A stretch of DNA of 64,000 nucleotides, taken from assembly GCA_903919975.1 (NCBI GenBank), contig CAIXKE010000066.1:1-64000 (forward strand), read 5' to 3'. The stretch is from Akkermansiaceae bacterium (GTDB lineage Bacteria > Verrucomicrobiota > Verrucomicrobiia > Verrucomicrobiales > Akkermansiaceae). The notes beneath the pieces were generated by a model, which saw only the letters and a list, made by a program, of their open reading frames with translations, was not told the origin of the DNA and ran no database searches. Below, one piece after another: positions 28,286 to 37,017 of this stretch. The position numbers and the translations under genes are program-made. Position 1 is the first letter of the stretch; each line of letters begins with the position of its first letter.

Positions 28286-30280
28286 ATGAAAATGCATACC
28301 ATTCGGATCATAGGAACCGCTCTGCTGCTGGTGGGATTTCTCCCCGGCATGTCTGCATCCGTGGAGCCCGCAGTACCGCTCACCACGCTGTCCACCAACG
28401 GGCTTGAGCAACGTCTGGTGTCGATCGACGCCGAACTCGCGACGCTTGCAAGCTACAGTCTGCTGAGCGGGGTCGGCTCAGTAGGCTACCGGACAGAAGC
28501 CCACAACAAAAGCACTCACCCAGAGTGGATTCAAATCGAGCTGGGCAAGGAGGAAACGATTGACCAAGTCATCTTGGTCCCAGCCATTTGGCGTGACACC
28601 AAGAGCGGCTTCCGGGCGGATGGTTTCCCTCTGGAATTCCGTATTATCGTGGGAACCGTCCAAGACACCAAAGGCACCGTGGTGGCCAGCTTCGGTGAGC
28701 AGGACAACCTGCTGCCACGGATCTCTCCCGTCGTGGCATCCTTCCCTGCGACCCAGGCATCCTGGGTGCGGGTCGAGGCCTCGGTTTTGTCACCCCGCGC
28801 ATGGGACGGCCTCTACATTTTCCAGTTGTCCGAGATCTTCGTGTTTGGCGACGAGGAAAATGTAGCCCTGCAAAAGCCCGTAAAAAGCTCATCCCCCGAG
28901 CGCGACAAAGGCGGGGCAAGGGACAAACAATTCCTGACAGATGGATTCGTGCCCTACCTGATGGATGCCGCCCAAGGTGATCAGAGTCTGGCGTTTTTGA
29001 GCAAGATCGGCATTGGCGACCAGCCCGCGATGACAATCGACCTCGGAACCAGCCAACCATTGAACCGGATCCATCTGCATTCGTTGGATCTAAGCGACAC
29101 CGTTCCCCAGTCCACCCCCGCCGATTTTGGCACTCCCCGCCGACTTGTCATCGAAGGCGCGAACCGACCGGATTTCTCCGACACCGTTCGCTTGACCGAA
29201 TACCACATGGACTCGATTTATGATGCGGGCCCTATCATCATGCGACGCTTTCCGGAAACTTCGTGCCGCTATATCCGCCTGACCGCCATTGAGCCATTCA
29301 TCAATGTGCTGGGTGAGACCAGTGGATCACAGATCGGGTTTGCGGAAATCGAGATTTTCTCCCAAGGCAGGAATGTCGCGCTTGCCAAACCGGTGCAAGC
29401 GAACTTCGCAGTGATTGAAGCGGAACGTTCGTTTTCCGCACTGACCGATGACAGCAACCTCTATGGTCGCATCTTACCGGTGCGGGATTGGCTGGGCGAA
29501 CTGGCCCGACGCCACGACCTGGAAACCGAGCGGCCTCTCGTGGTGGCCGAACTGGGTCAACGCTATGCCCGCCAGAAAACCAACCTGAAGCGGATGGGCT
29601 GGCTGGCGACGCTGTTAGCCGGCGGAATCATCTTCATCATCCTGATCGACCGGATCATCCGGATGCGGCATGTCAGCCGTGTCAGGGAGCGCCTGGCCGC
29701 CGACCTGCACGACGAACTGGGGGCGTCCATCCATACCATTGGCTTGCTCAGCGATCTCGCCGAAGATGCCAGAGGCACCCCGCAGGAACTCGCCACCCTC
29801 CATCGACGAATCCGCTCGGAAACGGAGCGCTCCGGTGCCGCCGTGCGCCACTGCACTGACATGCTGCAAGCCGACGGTCTCTACTCGGATCTTCTGGCAG
29901 ACATGCATCGCGCATCCAACCGGATCATGGCCAAGCTGGAACACGACATTTCCATCGAAGGTCAGGAATTCCTCAACCAACTGAAACCGCGCACCCGCGC
30001 CGACTTGTTTCTTTTTTACAAGGAATGCCTGGTCAACATCAGCCGCCACTCCGAGGCCACAAAGTTCACCACGCGCCTAACCGCCGACCGCCGCGGAATC
30101 CATCTCAGGATCAGCGACAACGGCCGGGGCTTGGCGCAGTCCGGAAAAGCAGGGGTGCCATCCTCCATCGAGCGCAGGGCCCGATTGTTAGGTGCCAAAG
30201 TAACCGTAGACAGTCCCGCAACCAGCGGAACCTGCATCGACCTAAAACTCCGGACCCGCCACTGGGGATTTCGGAAATAG
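28286..30280 (+). CDS. sensor histidine kinase with periplasmic discoidin-like domains
   Basis: The protein has 664 residues from the ATG at 28286; a GTG at 28268 is an alternative. After a signal sequence there are two jelly-roll regions of the F5/8C (discoidin) type, about residues 50-200 and 205-375. Each shows the pattern of an ordered beta strand, WIQIELG or TIDLGTSQPLN, and a closing LSEIFVFG or FAEIEIFSQG strand. A transmembrane helix follows at about 438-458. The cytoplasmic part has a HisKA_3 dimerisation box with the phospho-acceptor H475 in LAADLHDELGAS and a HATPase with ISDNGRGLAQSG. Discoidin domains often bind glycans, so a sugar ligand is inferred. The response regulator gene starts 7 bp later. 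Confidence 0.88.
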   Translation: MKMHTIRIIGTALLLVGFLPGMSASVEPAVPLTTLSTNGLEQRLVSIDAELATLASYSLLSGVGSVGYRTEAHNKSTHPEWIQIELGKEETIDQVILVPAIWRDTKSGFRADGFPLEFRIIVGTVQDTKGTVVASFGEQDNLLPRISPVVASFPATQASWVRVEASVLSPRAWDGLYIFQLSEIFVFGDEENVALQKPVKSSSPERDKGGARDKQFLTDGFVPYLMDAAQGDQSLAFLSKIGIGDQPAMTIDLGTSQPLNRIHLHSLDLSDTVPQSTPADFGTPRRLVIEGANRPDFSDTVRLTEYHMDSIYDAGPIIMRRFPETSCRYIRLTAIEPFINVLGETSGSQIGFAEIEIFSQGRNVALAKPVQANFAVIEAERSFSALTDDSNLYGRILPVRDWLGELARRHDLETERPLVVAELGQRYARQKTNLKRMGWLATLLAGGIIFIILIDRIIRMRHVSRVRERLAADLHDELGASIHTIGLLSDLAEDARGTPQELATLHRRIRSETERSGAAVRHCTDMLQADGLYSDLLADMHRASNRIMAKLEHDISIEGQEFLNQLKPRTRADLFLFYKECLVNISRHSEATKFTTRLTADRRGIHLRISDNGRGLAQSGKAGVPSSIERRARLLGAKVTVDSPATSGTCIDLKLRTRHWGFRK

Positions 30281-30287
30281 CAAAATC

Positions 30288-30965
30288 ATGACTCAAAAAA
30301 TTCGCATCATGCTGGTCGAAGACCATCCGGAATACCGGGAAATCGTTGAGCTCGCCTTGGGGCGCGAGCCCGACATGGAGCTGACGAGCCAGTTCGGCAC
30401 CGCCGAACGCGCACTGCGCAACTTGCTGGATCACGACGCGCCAAATCAACCCGACATCATCCTGCTCGACCTGAACCTACCGGGCATCAGCGGCCTGGAG
30501 GCGATCCCCCATTTCACCGCCACCCTTCCGGGTGCCAAAATCATCATTCTCACCCAGTCCGACCGCGAGGCCGACATCCTACAAGCCGTCATGCTCGGCG
30601 CATCCGGATACTTCTTGAAATCCACCACGGTAAAGCAACTCACCGAAGGCATCCGGATCGTCATGGGCGGCGGTGCCTCGCTGGATGCCAAGGTTGCCAA
30701 GTTTGTGCTCAACACCCTGAAAACCAAACTCACTCAGCGCGACATCCAACTGCTGCTCACCGAGCGGGAAATGGAGATCCTCAGCCAACTTGCAGCGGGC
30801 CAAGTAAAAAAGGAAATCGCCGAGCGGCTCGGCATCAGCATCAACACCGTGGTCACCCACGTCAGTCACATTTACGAAAAGCTCAACGTCAAGAACGCCC
30901 CGGCCGCCATCGCCAAAGCCTTTCAAATGGGCATCCTCCCGGGTCACTCAAATATTTTTCTGTGA
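30288..30965 (+). CDS. NarL/LuxR-family response regulator
   Basis: The 225-residue protein has an N-terminal receiver domain with acidic residues in VEDHPEY, phospho-acceptor D61 in IILLDLNLPG and the Lys of FLKSTT. A C-terminal LuxR-type HTH (about 155-215) shows LTEREMEILSQLAAGQVKKE and ISINTVVTHVSHIYEKL. It pairs with the HisKA_3 kinase encoded 7 bp upstream, as usual for this class. Being the last genes of the carbohydrate locus, the pair probably regulates the upstream esterases and fucosidases; that link is inferred from position. Confidence 0.92.
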   Translation: MTQKIRIMLVEDHPEYREIVELALGREPDMELTSQFGTAERALRNLLDHDAPNQPDIILLDLNLPGISGLEAIPHFTATLPGAKIIILTQSDREADILQAVMLGASGYFLKSTTVKQLTEGIRIVMGGGASLDAKVAKFVLNTLKTKLTQRDIQLLLTEREMEILSQLAAGQVKKEIAERLGISINTVVTHVSHIYEKLNVKNAPAAIAKAFQMGILPGHSNIFL

Positions 30966-31230
30966 ATTCTTCTGATTGAGATCTGGAAAGCCAGTGGCAT
31001 TTCGGCTTACCCGAATCCGATCGCGTGACGCGGTTCCCCTCCCTCAAAATCGGCACCTTGTGCTGACCAACGCGACAGTTTCTCCGCGCTGGTCCAATCG
31101 GGCCAGGCGGACGATGGAACCACTGATTGATCTCAGCTGAGAGTATCGAATGTCGATACGGCAATAATGCTAATTTCCTGAAGTTTTCAGCTTCTTCTCC
31201 ATATCCTCGTAGTCCGCCAGATGCGCACGC

Positions 31231-31393
31231 ATGACGGAAGCGCACCGGCACTTGGCGGAGTTGAAGGGCTTGTGCGAGTCGCTGCCGAACCAGGGCATTT
31301 TGCTCGATATGCTGGGAATCTAGGAGGCGAAGGACAGCTCCGAGATCGAGAACATCATCACGACGCACGACGAGCTGTATGCTTTTCAGGAGG
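31231..31393 (+). pseudogene. Fic-family protein, N-terminal fragment with in-frame stop
   Basis: The + strand from 31231 reads TEAHRHLAELKGLCESLPNQ, a TAG at 31321-31323, then EAKDSSEIENIITTHDELY. This is the typical N-terminal region (Fic_N) of Fic/DOC AMP-transferase proteins, with the conserved SSEIENI helix. The gene breaks off soon after residue 50, before the catalytic HPFxxGNGR region. The broken end meets the broken end of the integrase fragment, which lies on the opposite strand. No function is expected. Confidence 0.75.
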
Positions 31394-31727
31394 ATTTCTC
31401 CAGCAACCGCATCGCGGCGACATAGTTGTCCCGTTCATGGGGTTTGATGTCAGTGACGTGCTGCATACCGGACTGAATTCGCTGCGCCACGAACTGCGCC
31501 TCTTTCTTCGCGGCGGCAAGGTCGGCGAATGCCTTGCGAATCCGTTTGCCGTCCCGGTAGTGGGCAATAAAATAGCGTTTCCGCCCCTTGGATTCCGAAA
31601 GGTAGATGGGCACGGAGGCCGAGCCGAATTTCACTGTGGCGATGGGCCCGGCCTTGCCGCCCTTGGGCGATCGGTCGTTAGGATTCCCTTTGCCGTTTGT
31701 CACCAATTTGTCACCAGCCGCGTTCAT
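31386..31727 (-). pseudogene. truncated tyrosine recombinase (integrase), N-terminal part
   Basis: From an ATG at 31727 the - strand encodes 113 residues with RKRYFIAHYRDGKRIRKAF, AAKKEAQFVAQRIQSG and KPHERDNYVAAMRLL. This is the arm-type DNA-binding N-terminus of tyrosine recombinases common in Verrucomicrobiota. The core-binding and catalytic domains (R...HxxR...Y) are missing. The frame can be read back through the tRNA-Met gene, but that stretch is simply translated tRNA. The gene lies immediately 3' of the tRNA and points away from it, the usual arrangement for an integrated element with the tRNA as attachment site. Confidence 0.75.
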
Positions 31728-31819
31728 ACGACTAGGGACGATGTCAACGTGGACCGCCGCTTCGCTCGTAATCCCTTGATTATTAGGGCTTTGAAGACGA
31801 GCACACTCCAGTTTAGGAG

Positions 31820-31896
<77 letters not shown>

Positions 31897-32056
31897 ATTG
31901 GAACCATGCGCCTTTCGGCGCGGGGCGGGATAGTTACTTGCACTTCGGATCACAGGCAAGAGAAATTTTGCCTTTCGCCACAGTTCGTGGTTGTTTCGCG
32001 CAGCGATGCGCTTCCAACCACCATCTGCCGTCCTCCCAGCTTCCATTTGGCGGTCG

Positions 32057-32950
32057 ATGGCGGAGGCGCACCGGGCACGGGCGGAGCGCCATACGCACCC
32101 GGCGCGGAGTCGCCGGGATCGTGGCCAACCCCACCCGATCGCGGATTTCCTGTTCGAATACTATCCATTCTCATTTGCCTCTCTGGAAAAATGGCATCCA
32201 GGCATCGGTGTCGCTTTGGAATGGAAGGATGCCCGGCCGTCGCCGGATTTTGAACGTTGGTATTCGCTTGAAGACGGCAAGCTGGAAGTGAATCCCGCGC
32301 GCATCTCGGATAAGAAGATGCTGCGCTTCGGCTATATCGCCGAACTCCTGGAAGCCACTCGCGGCCGGGCACCGAATTTTGCCTGTCATGGACTTCACGA
32401 ATGGGCGATGGTCTATCAGGGAAAAGAACTCCGCCACGAAAAGACCCTGAAACTTCGCCTACCGCAGGCGGCAATCGATGCACTCGTCGAGACCCGCGCG
32501 ATTTGTTGCTCGCACCATGATGCGTTCCGGTTTTTTGCAGCGGAGGCCCGACCCATGAACCACTTGCAGCCGACTCTTGAAACGAGAGTTCTGCTAGAGC
32601 AACCGGGTTGCCTGCATGCGAACATGGACCTCTACAAATGGGCGGCTAAATCCATGCCTTGGACCGGCTCAGACTTGTTATTGGATTGCTTCGAGCTGGC
32701 GATCGAGCTTCGCGACCTCGACATGCGCGCCAGCCCTTACGACCTAACACCATGGCTACGCGAGCCGGTGCGCATCGAAACTTCGGAAGGTCGGCGGGTC
32801 TATGAAAACGAGCAACGAAGGCTCGCCGCAATCGCCCAACCCTTGCGCGAGCGTCTGATCGATGTGCTCCGGCGGATCACACCCCTTGCCAGCCCAGCTT
32901 CTGCCGAAGTGTCTCGTAAAATGACCGATCTCCCAGTCGCAGCAGGTTGA
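32057..32950 (+). CDS. conserved protein annotated elsewhere as 3-methyladenine DNA glycosylase-like
   Basis: The protein has 297 residues from the ATG at 32057; an upstream in-frame ATG at 31991 adds 22 residues not expected in the family. The conserved blocks are HPIADFLFEYYPFS, GLHEWAMVYQG, SHHDAFRFF, EQPGCLHANMDLYKWA and LDMRASPYDL. Proteins with these blocks in Actinobacteria and Verrucomicrobia carry the name 3-methyladenine DNA glycosylase, but I see no helix-hairpin-helix or other established glycosylase motif, so the activity is doubtful. The conserved His, Cys and Asp residues suggest an enzyme. The last 74 bp overlap the end of nadK on the opposite strand. Confidence 0.75.
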   Translation: MAEAHRARAERHTHPARSRRDRGQPHPIADFLFEYYPFSFASLEKWHPGIGVALEWKDARPSPDFERWYSLEDGKLEVNPARISDKKMLRFGYIAELLEATRGRAPNFACHGLHEWAMVYQGKELRHEKTLKLRLPQAAIDALVETRAICCSHHDAFRFFAAEARPMNHLQPTLETRVLLEQPGCLHANMDLYKWAAKSMPWTGSDLLLDCFELAIELRDLDMRASPYDLTPWLREPVRIETSEGRRVYENEQRRLAAIAQPLRERLIDVLRRITPLASPASAEVSRKMTDLPVAAG

Positions 32951-33731
32951 AGGATCGATCGGATTTCCTAACCTCGATGCGATCGCCGGGACCGATGTGC
33001 ATGTTGTCCCTGCCATCCACGGTGAAAATCATCGGCCCGGTTTCACGATCATCCGATGAGAGTTCGACCACGCATGAATCGGATAGAGCCAAGGCCCGTT
33101 GACTCAGGCTGTGCGGACAAATCGGCGTGATCAGAAAAACCGCAGCGCAAGGTGCGATCAGCGGTCCGCCCGCAGATAATGAATACGCGGTGGAACCGGT
33201 AGGCGTCGCAACAATCAAACCATCAGCCCGGTAGCGGTTGAGCAATTCGCCATTCACCCGCGCGATGAGCGAAACCATGCGTCCGGTATCTCCGCGGGCG
33301 AGCGTGACTTCATTGAGCGCCGTGAATGAGAGCGGATCCTTGCCGGGCCGCAGCACGACCGCTTCTAACAAAGTCCGCGCGCTAATCTTGAAGCGCCCCT
33401 CAGCCAAGGCCTCCGCGAATTCGCCGACCTCGGAATCCGTGCAACTGGTGAGAAACCCCAAGGTGCCGATGTTGATTCCCGCCACGGGTTTCTCAAAGTC
33501 CCCAAGGCGTGAAACGGCATGCAGCATGGTTCCATCGCCACCGATCACTGCCGCGACATCGACATTCTGTGCAAACGAACTGGCTGGAATTCCACCGCCT
33601 TCGCCCATGAGCGCGGCGGTTTCCTCATCCAACGACACTCTGATCCCCTTCCCTTCAAGGGCCGCCCTAAGTGTCTGGACCGTAGGAACCGAACCGGGCT
33701 TGTGGGGATTTGCGAAGATGCCGACGTTCAC
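32877..33731 (-). CDS. nadK: NAD kinase
   Basis: The protein has 284 residues from a GTG at 33731. I chose this start because it precedes the first strand NVGIFANPHKPG; upstream codons in frame have no family match. The GGDGTML motif (64-70) is the ATP/Asp site; ALNEVTLARG and DGLIVATPTGSTAYSLSAGGP are the NAD-binding and catalytic blocks; the C-terminus has IFTVDGRD. It phosphorylates NAD to NADP in the cytoplasm. mtnP lies 76 bp upstream on the same strand, possibly co-transcribed. The gene's end overlaps the glycosylase-like gene tail to tail. Confidence 0.95.
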   Translation of the reverse strand: MNVGIFANPHKPGSVPTVQTLRAALEGKGIRVSLDEETAALMGEGGGIPASSFAQNVDVAAVIGGDGTMLHAVSRLGDFEKPVAGINIGTLGFLTSCTDSEVGEFAEALAEGRFKISARTLLEAVVLRPGKDPLSFTALNEVTLARGDTGRMVSLIARVNGELLNRYRADGLIVATPTGSTAYSLSAGGPLIAPCAAVFLITPICPHSLSQRALALSDSCVVELSSDDRETGPMIFTVDGRDNMHIGPGDRIEVRKSDRSFNLLRLGDRSFYETLRQKLGWQGV

Positions 33732-33807
33732 GATGCAGCATCCTAATCCAAGAATTGCCGCTCTGGCAAGCTGCTGTCCTAAAATGAAACGAAGGCAGGG
33801 ACCGACT

Positions 33808-34686
33808 CTAAGAAAACCGCCCGAGAATCGGCGCGAGATCGGCAGCACTCTGCTCCGGCCACATTTCACGCGGCGTGAAAATCGCCGCATCCAGCGCGCG
33901 ATGCGCAAGGCTCTCCGGAGTTTCCGGAATCAGCGGGATCACACTCCGAATGATCTTTTTCGCCAGCGCGCTATTCGCATGGAGATTCTCGACCACCGCC
34001 TGCACATCCACCGCCGTTTCATCCTCTTTCCAGCAATCGTAGTCCGTCACCAGCGCGAGCACGGCCGAGGAAATTTCCGCCTCACGGCACAACCGGGTTT
34101 CCGGAGCGTTCGTCATGCCGATGAGATCCGCGCCCATCATCCGATGCATCGCCGCTTCCGCCCGTGTGGAAAATGCAGGACCATTCATGCAAAAATAAGT
34201 ACCGCCATCATGCAGCCTAGGAGCCAGCGGGCCAGCCGCCGCCAGCAGGCATTGCCGCAAATCGCCGCAATAAGGATCGGCGAATCCCACATGCGCCGCG
34301 ATTCCATTCCCAAAAAACGTGTGCTTCGCGCCAGTCCCCGTGCGGTCGATCAATTGGTCCGGCACCACAATATCACGCGGCGCGAAATCCTCCCGCAAAC
34401 TGCCCACCGCCGTCACCGAAATCACCCAGCGCACTCCCAACGACCGCAGCGCCCAGATGTTTGCCTTGTGATTGATCTCATGCGGCAGCAGCCGGTGCCC
34501 CACCCCATGCCGCGGCAGGAAACAAACCCGCCGACCCTCAATCCAGCCGACAATCACCCGATCCGACGGATCCCCAAACGGCGTCCGAACCGCATGCGCC
34601 TCCACGCCCTCCAAACCCTCCATTTCATAAAGCCCACTCCCGCCGACCACTCCAATTGCCGCTTCCCCTGAGTTTTTCGAAGTCAT
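33808..34686 (-). CDS. mtnP: S-methyl-5'-thioadenosine phosphorylase family
   Basis: The protein has 292 residues from the ATG at 34686. It shows the PNP/MTAP fold motifs GVVGGSGLYEMEG (phosphate-binding start), FLPRHGVGHRLLPHEINHKAN, SVTAVGSLREDFAPRDIVVPDQ, FCMNGPAFSTRAE and GMTNAPETRLCREAEI, the last with the Met-Thr-Asn seen in MTA and 6-oxopurine phosphorylases. ALVTDYDCWK carries the purine-contacting Asp pair. It phosphorolyses methylthioadenosine (or related purine nucleosides) to adenine and methylthioribose-1-phosphate. MTAP versus MTIP specificity cannot be settled by eye; the NAPE/TDYD region favours MTAP. A 117-bp divergent spacer separates it from the helicase. Confidence 0.9.
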   Translation of the reverse strand: MTSKNSGEAAIGVVGGSGLYEMEGLEGVEAHAVRTPFGDPSDRVIVGWIEGRRVCFLPRHGVGHRLLPHEINHKANIWALRSLGVRWVISVTAVGSLREDFAPRDIVVPDQLIDRTGTGAKHTFFGNGIAAHVGFADPYCGDLRQCLLAAAGPLAPRLHDGGTYFCMNGPAFSTRAEAAMHRMMGADLIGMTNAPETRLCREAEISSAVLALVTDYDCWKEDETAVDVQAVVENLHANSALAKKIIRSVIPLIPETPESLAHRALDAAIFTPREMWPEQSAADLAPILGRFS

Positions 34687-34803
34687 GCGGCTCCGCATAA
34701 ACCATTCCGCAACGCCCGACAAGGCCTTCAACTCCCCGCAGATGACCTAAATCAACAATCGCCCCTTGACCCCGGCTCGCTTGCCCACTACCTAGGCCGT
34801 CGT

Positions 34804-36000
34804 ATGGGATTTGACACACTTGGGCTCTCCGCAGCCGTTCTGGAAGCCATTGAGGAATCCGGTTACACCACGCCAACGCCAATCCAGGCCCAGGCGATTC
34901 CGATTATTCTCGAAGGAAAGGACGTCATCGGCGCCTCCCAGACAGGCACCGGGAAAACCGCCGCTTTCGCTCTGCCGAGCCTCTCCAAGATCACCAAAAT
35001 GGGTAAACCCCAGATCCTCGTCCTCGAACCCACACGCGAACTCGCTCACCAAGTCGCCGAACAATTCGAAAAATACGGCAAACACACCGGCATGAAAGTC
35101 GCCCTGCTCTATGGCGGCGTCGGCCTCGGAACCCAATCCGAACAACTTGCCGCAGGCGCCGATATCGTAGTCGCCACCCCCGGCCGCCTCGTCGACCATT
35201 TCTACCGCACCACCATGCGCTTCGGCGAAATCAAGGTGCTCATCCTCGACGAAGTGGACCGCATGCTCGACATGGGTTTCCTCCCTCAAGTCCGGAAAAT
35301 CGTCAACCTCTGCCCGTGGGACGAGCGCCAAACGTTGTTCTTTTCCGCCACCATGCCACCGGCCATCCAGACCTTCGCGCAATGGTGCCTCACCGATCCC
35401 GTCAGCATCGAAATTGCCCGCTCCTCCATCCCGACCACCGTCACGCACGCGTTCTATCCGGTCGCCATGGACCAACGCGATGAACTCCTCCTCGAGTTGC
35501 TCAAACAAACCGACTACCACTCGGTGATGATCTTCACCCGCACCCGCAAGGAAGCGGACCAACTCACCTCACTCATCAAGTCCACCGGCCAGCAGAAAGT
35601 CGCCGCCATGCACTCGGACATCAACCAAGTGGACCGCATGAAAGCCCTCGCTGGCTTCAAATCCGGTGACTACGAAATCCTCGTCGCCACCGACGTCGCC
35701 GCACGCGGCATCGATATTTCCGGCGTCTCCCACGTTATCAACTACCGCGTCCCCGAAAACGCCGAAGACTACGTCCACCGCATCGGCCGCACCGGCCGTG
35801 CCGAGGCCGAGGGCGATGCCTTCACCATCCTCACCGCCGACGAACTCGACTACGCGAAGTCCGTTGAAATTTTCATCGATCAGAAAATCCCCCGCCGCAA
35901 ACTCGAGGATTTCGAATACATCTACACCGCCCTACTCGACGAAACACCCATCAAACCGGTGCGCAAAAAGAAAATGGGCGGCGGCAAAAAGCGGCGTTAA
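34804..36000 (+). CDS. DEAD-box ATP-dependent RNA helicase (RhlE-like, DEVD variant)
   Basis: The 398-residue protein has all helicase core motifs: Q motif (TTPTPIQAQAIP), Walker A ASQTGTGKT (44-52), PTREL, TPGRLVDH, motif II as DEVD (149-152) in place of DEAD, SATMP (181-185), TRTRKEAD, DVAARGIDISGV and HRIGRTGR. A short Lys/Gly-rich tail (KKKMGGGKKRR) probably binds RNA. It unwinds short RNA duplexes, for example in ribosome assembly or RNA turnover. The Ala-to-Val change in motif II is conservative and probably tolerated. A multi-hairpin repeat begins 39 bp after its stop codon. Confidence 0.93.
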   Translation: MGFDTLGLSAAVLEAIEESGYTTPTPIQAQAIPIILEGKDVIGASQTGTGKTAAFALPSLSKITKMGKPQILVLEPTRELAHQVAEQFEKYGKHTGMKVALLYGGVGLGTQSEQLAAGADIVVATPGRLVDHFYRTTMRFGEIKVLILDEVDRMLDMGFLPQVRKIVNLCPWDERQTLFFSATMPPAIQTFAQWCLTDPVSIEIARSSIPTTVTHAFYPVAMDQRDELLLELLKQTDYHSVMIFTRTRKEADQLTSLIKSTGQQKVAAMHSDINQVDRMKALAGFKSGDYEILVATDVAARGIDISGVSHVINYRVPENAEDYVHRIGRTGRAEAEGDAFTILTADELDYAKSVEIFIDQKIPRRKLEDFEYIYTALLDETPIKPVRKKKMGGGKKRR

Positions 36001-36039
36001 TTCTTCAACTGGAGCGCCTATATCCTACGAGGGGTATAC

Positions 36040-36160
36040 GGAGCGCCGACATTCTGTCGGCTGCCGGACGGGGGACATACTGTCACCCGTCTTCCGCGAA
36101 GCGACTCGCCGGACAGTATGTCCGTCATCCAGCAGCGTGCAGAATGCACGCGCTCCGACA
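36040..36160 (+). repeat. 121-bp multi-palindrome repeat, copy A
   Basis: Near-identical (about 93% by eye) to 61431-61551 in opposite orientation. It contains the short palindromes CCGACATTCTGTCGG, GACATACTGTC, GGACAGTATGTCC and GCGTGCAGAATGCACGC, and it is closed by the outer arms GGAGCGC/GCGCTCC. The whole can also fold as one long hairpin. It lies in the 236-bp gap between the helicase and a small antitoxin-like frame. MITE- or REP-like by appearance; no transposase is linked. Confidence 0.9.
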
Positions 36161-36236
36161 TTTTAAATCCTCAGGCAGTGGAATTCATTCCGCGAATTGA
36201 ACCGGTGCCGGACAAGCGCTCTTTTTACCACCTTAT

Positions 36237-36425
36237 TTGAAAGCAAAGTTGACTCGACTCCATGCAGAATTGCCGCATGCTTTCAACATGACGGAAGCGG
36301 CCGACGTTAGTGAATTATGTGACACCCCCCAAGCACTCATGCGGCGTGTTTCCCGTGAGGAGGAGATAACACTCACATTGAACGGCAAGCCCTTCGCACG
36401 GTTGGTTCCGGAAAATCCAGAATAG
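36237..36425 (+). CDS. small Phd/YefM-like antitoxin candidate
   Basis: The 62-codon frame starts at TTG 36237; an ATG at 36288 would give 45 residues. The C-terminal half, LMRRVSREEEITLTLNGKPFARLVP, resembles the first strands of Phd/YefM antitoxins (a 'repress-then-protect' fold that ends in a strand such as GKPVARLVP). No toxin gene (PIN, RelE or Doc) follows; the next gene is ruvC after 84 bp. It may be an orphan antitoxin or a remnant. Short length makes this uncertain. Confidence 0.5.
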   Translation: MKAKLTRLHAELPHAFNMTEAADVSELCDTPQALMRRVSREEEITLTLNGKPFARLVPENPE

Positions 36426-36509
36426 TCTAAATCAAATCGACCGATAGAAGCACCAAGCAGCAGTCTGTCCAAATGACGACAAGAGTGTAGTCACTCCTTA
36501 CTTAAACCC

Positions 36510-37013
36510 ATGCGCGTCCTCTCCATCGATCCCGCCGTCCGCAACACCGGTTACGCCGTGCTGGAAGGCGATCCGCGCAAACCGACCGTGCTCGCATTCG
36601 ACGTGATTTCCATCCCGTCGAAAATTCCGCAATCTGCCGCGCTCTCGGCCATTCGCTCGCATCTGGTCAACGTCATCCAAAAATTCCAACCCGATGAAGT
36701 CGCTGTGGAAGGCATCATCTACGTGCAATCCCACCAAACCGCCATCTCGATGGGTGCCGCTCGCGCCGCCGCACTCATCGCCGCCGCCGACCACGGCCTG
36801 CCAGTCTATGAATACGCCCCACGCAAAGTGAAAAGCGCAGTCGTCGGCAATGGCAATGCCGACAAATCGCAAGTCGCATTCATGGTCCGCGCCCTGCTCG
36901 GACTATCAGAAACTCCGCCGGCCGATGCCGCCGACGCCCTCGCCATCGCCATGGCACACCTCCAAGCCTCAGATCCACTCAAAGCAAAACTCCTTGAAAG
37001 AAGGATGGTATAA
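36510..37013 (+). CDS. ruvC: Holliday junction resolvase RuvC
   Basis: The 167-residue protein begins with the RNase H-like strand MRVLSIDPAVRNTGYAV. The four catalytic acidic residues are in place: D7, E67 (VAVEGIIY), D139 and D142 (ADAADALAIA). It cuts four-way DNA junctions as part of the RuvABC resolvasome. ruvA and ruvB are not in the window. Its length is normal for the family. A large inverted repeat begins 4 bp after the stop codon and could act as a bidirectional barrier between ruvC and lipB. Confidence 0.95.
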   Translation: MRVLSIDPAVRNTGYAVLEGDPRKPTVLAFDVISIPSKIPQSAALSAIRSHLVNVIQKFQPDEVAVEGIIYVQSHQTAISMGAARAAALIAAADHGLPVYEYAPRKVKSAVVGNGNADKSQVAFMVRALLGLSETPPADAADALAIAMAHLQASDPLKAKLLERRMV

Positions 37014-37017
37014 ACAC

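Noticed and set aside
31135-31200. Short - strand peptide ending MEKKLKTSGN near the Fic fragment
   Set aside because: It could be the C-terminal end of another lost gene, but 20 residues are too few to assign.
33238-34671. Long + strand open frame of 477 codons
   Set aside because: It is antisense to nadK and mtnP, both of which have complete family motifs; its own translation is Arg/Pro/His-rich with no recognisable domain.
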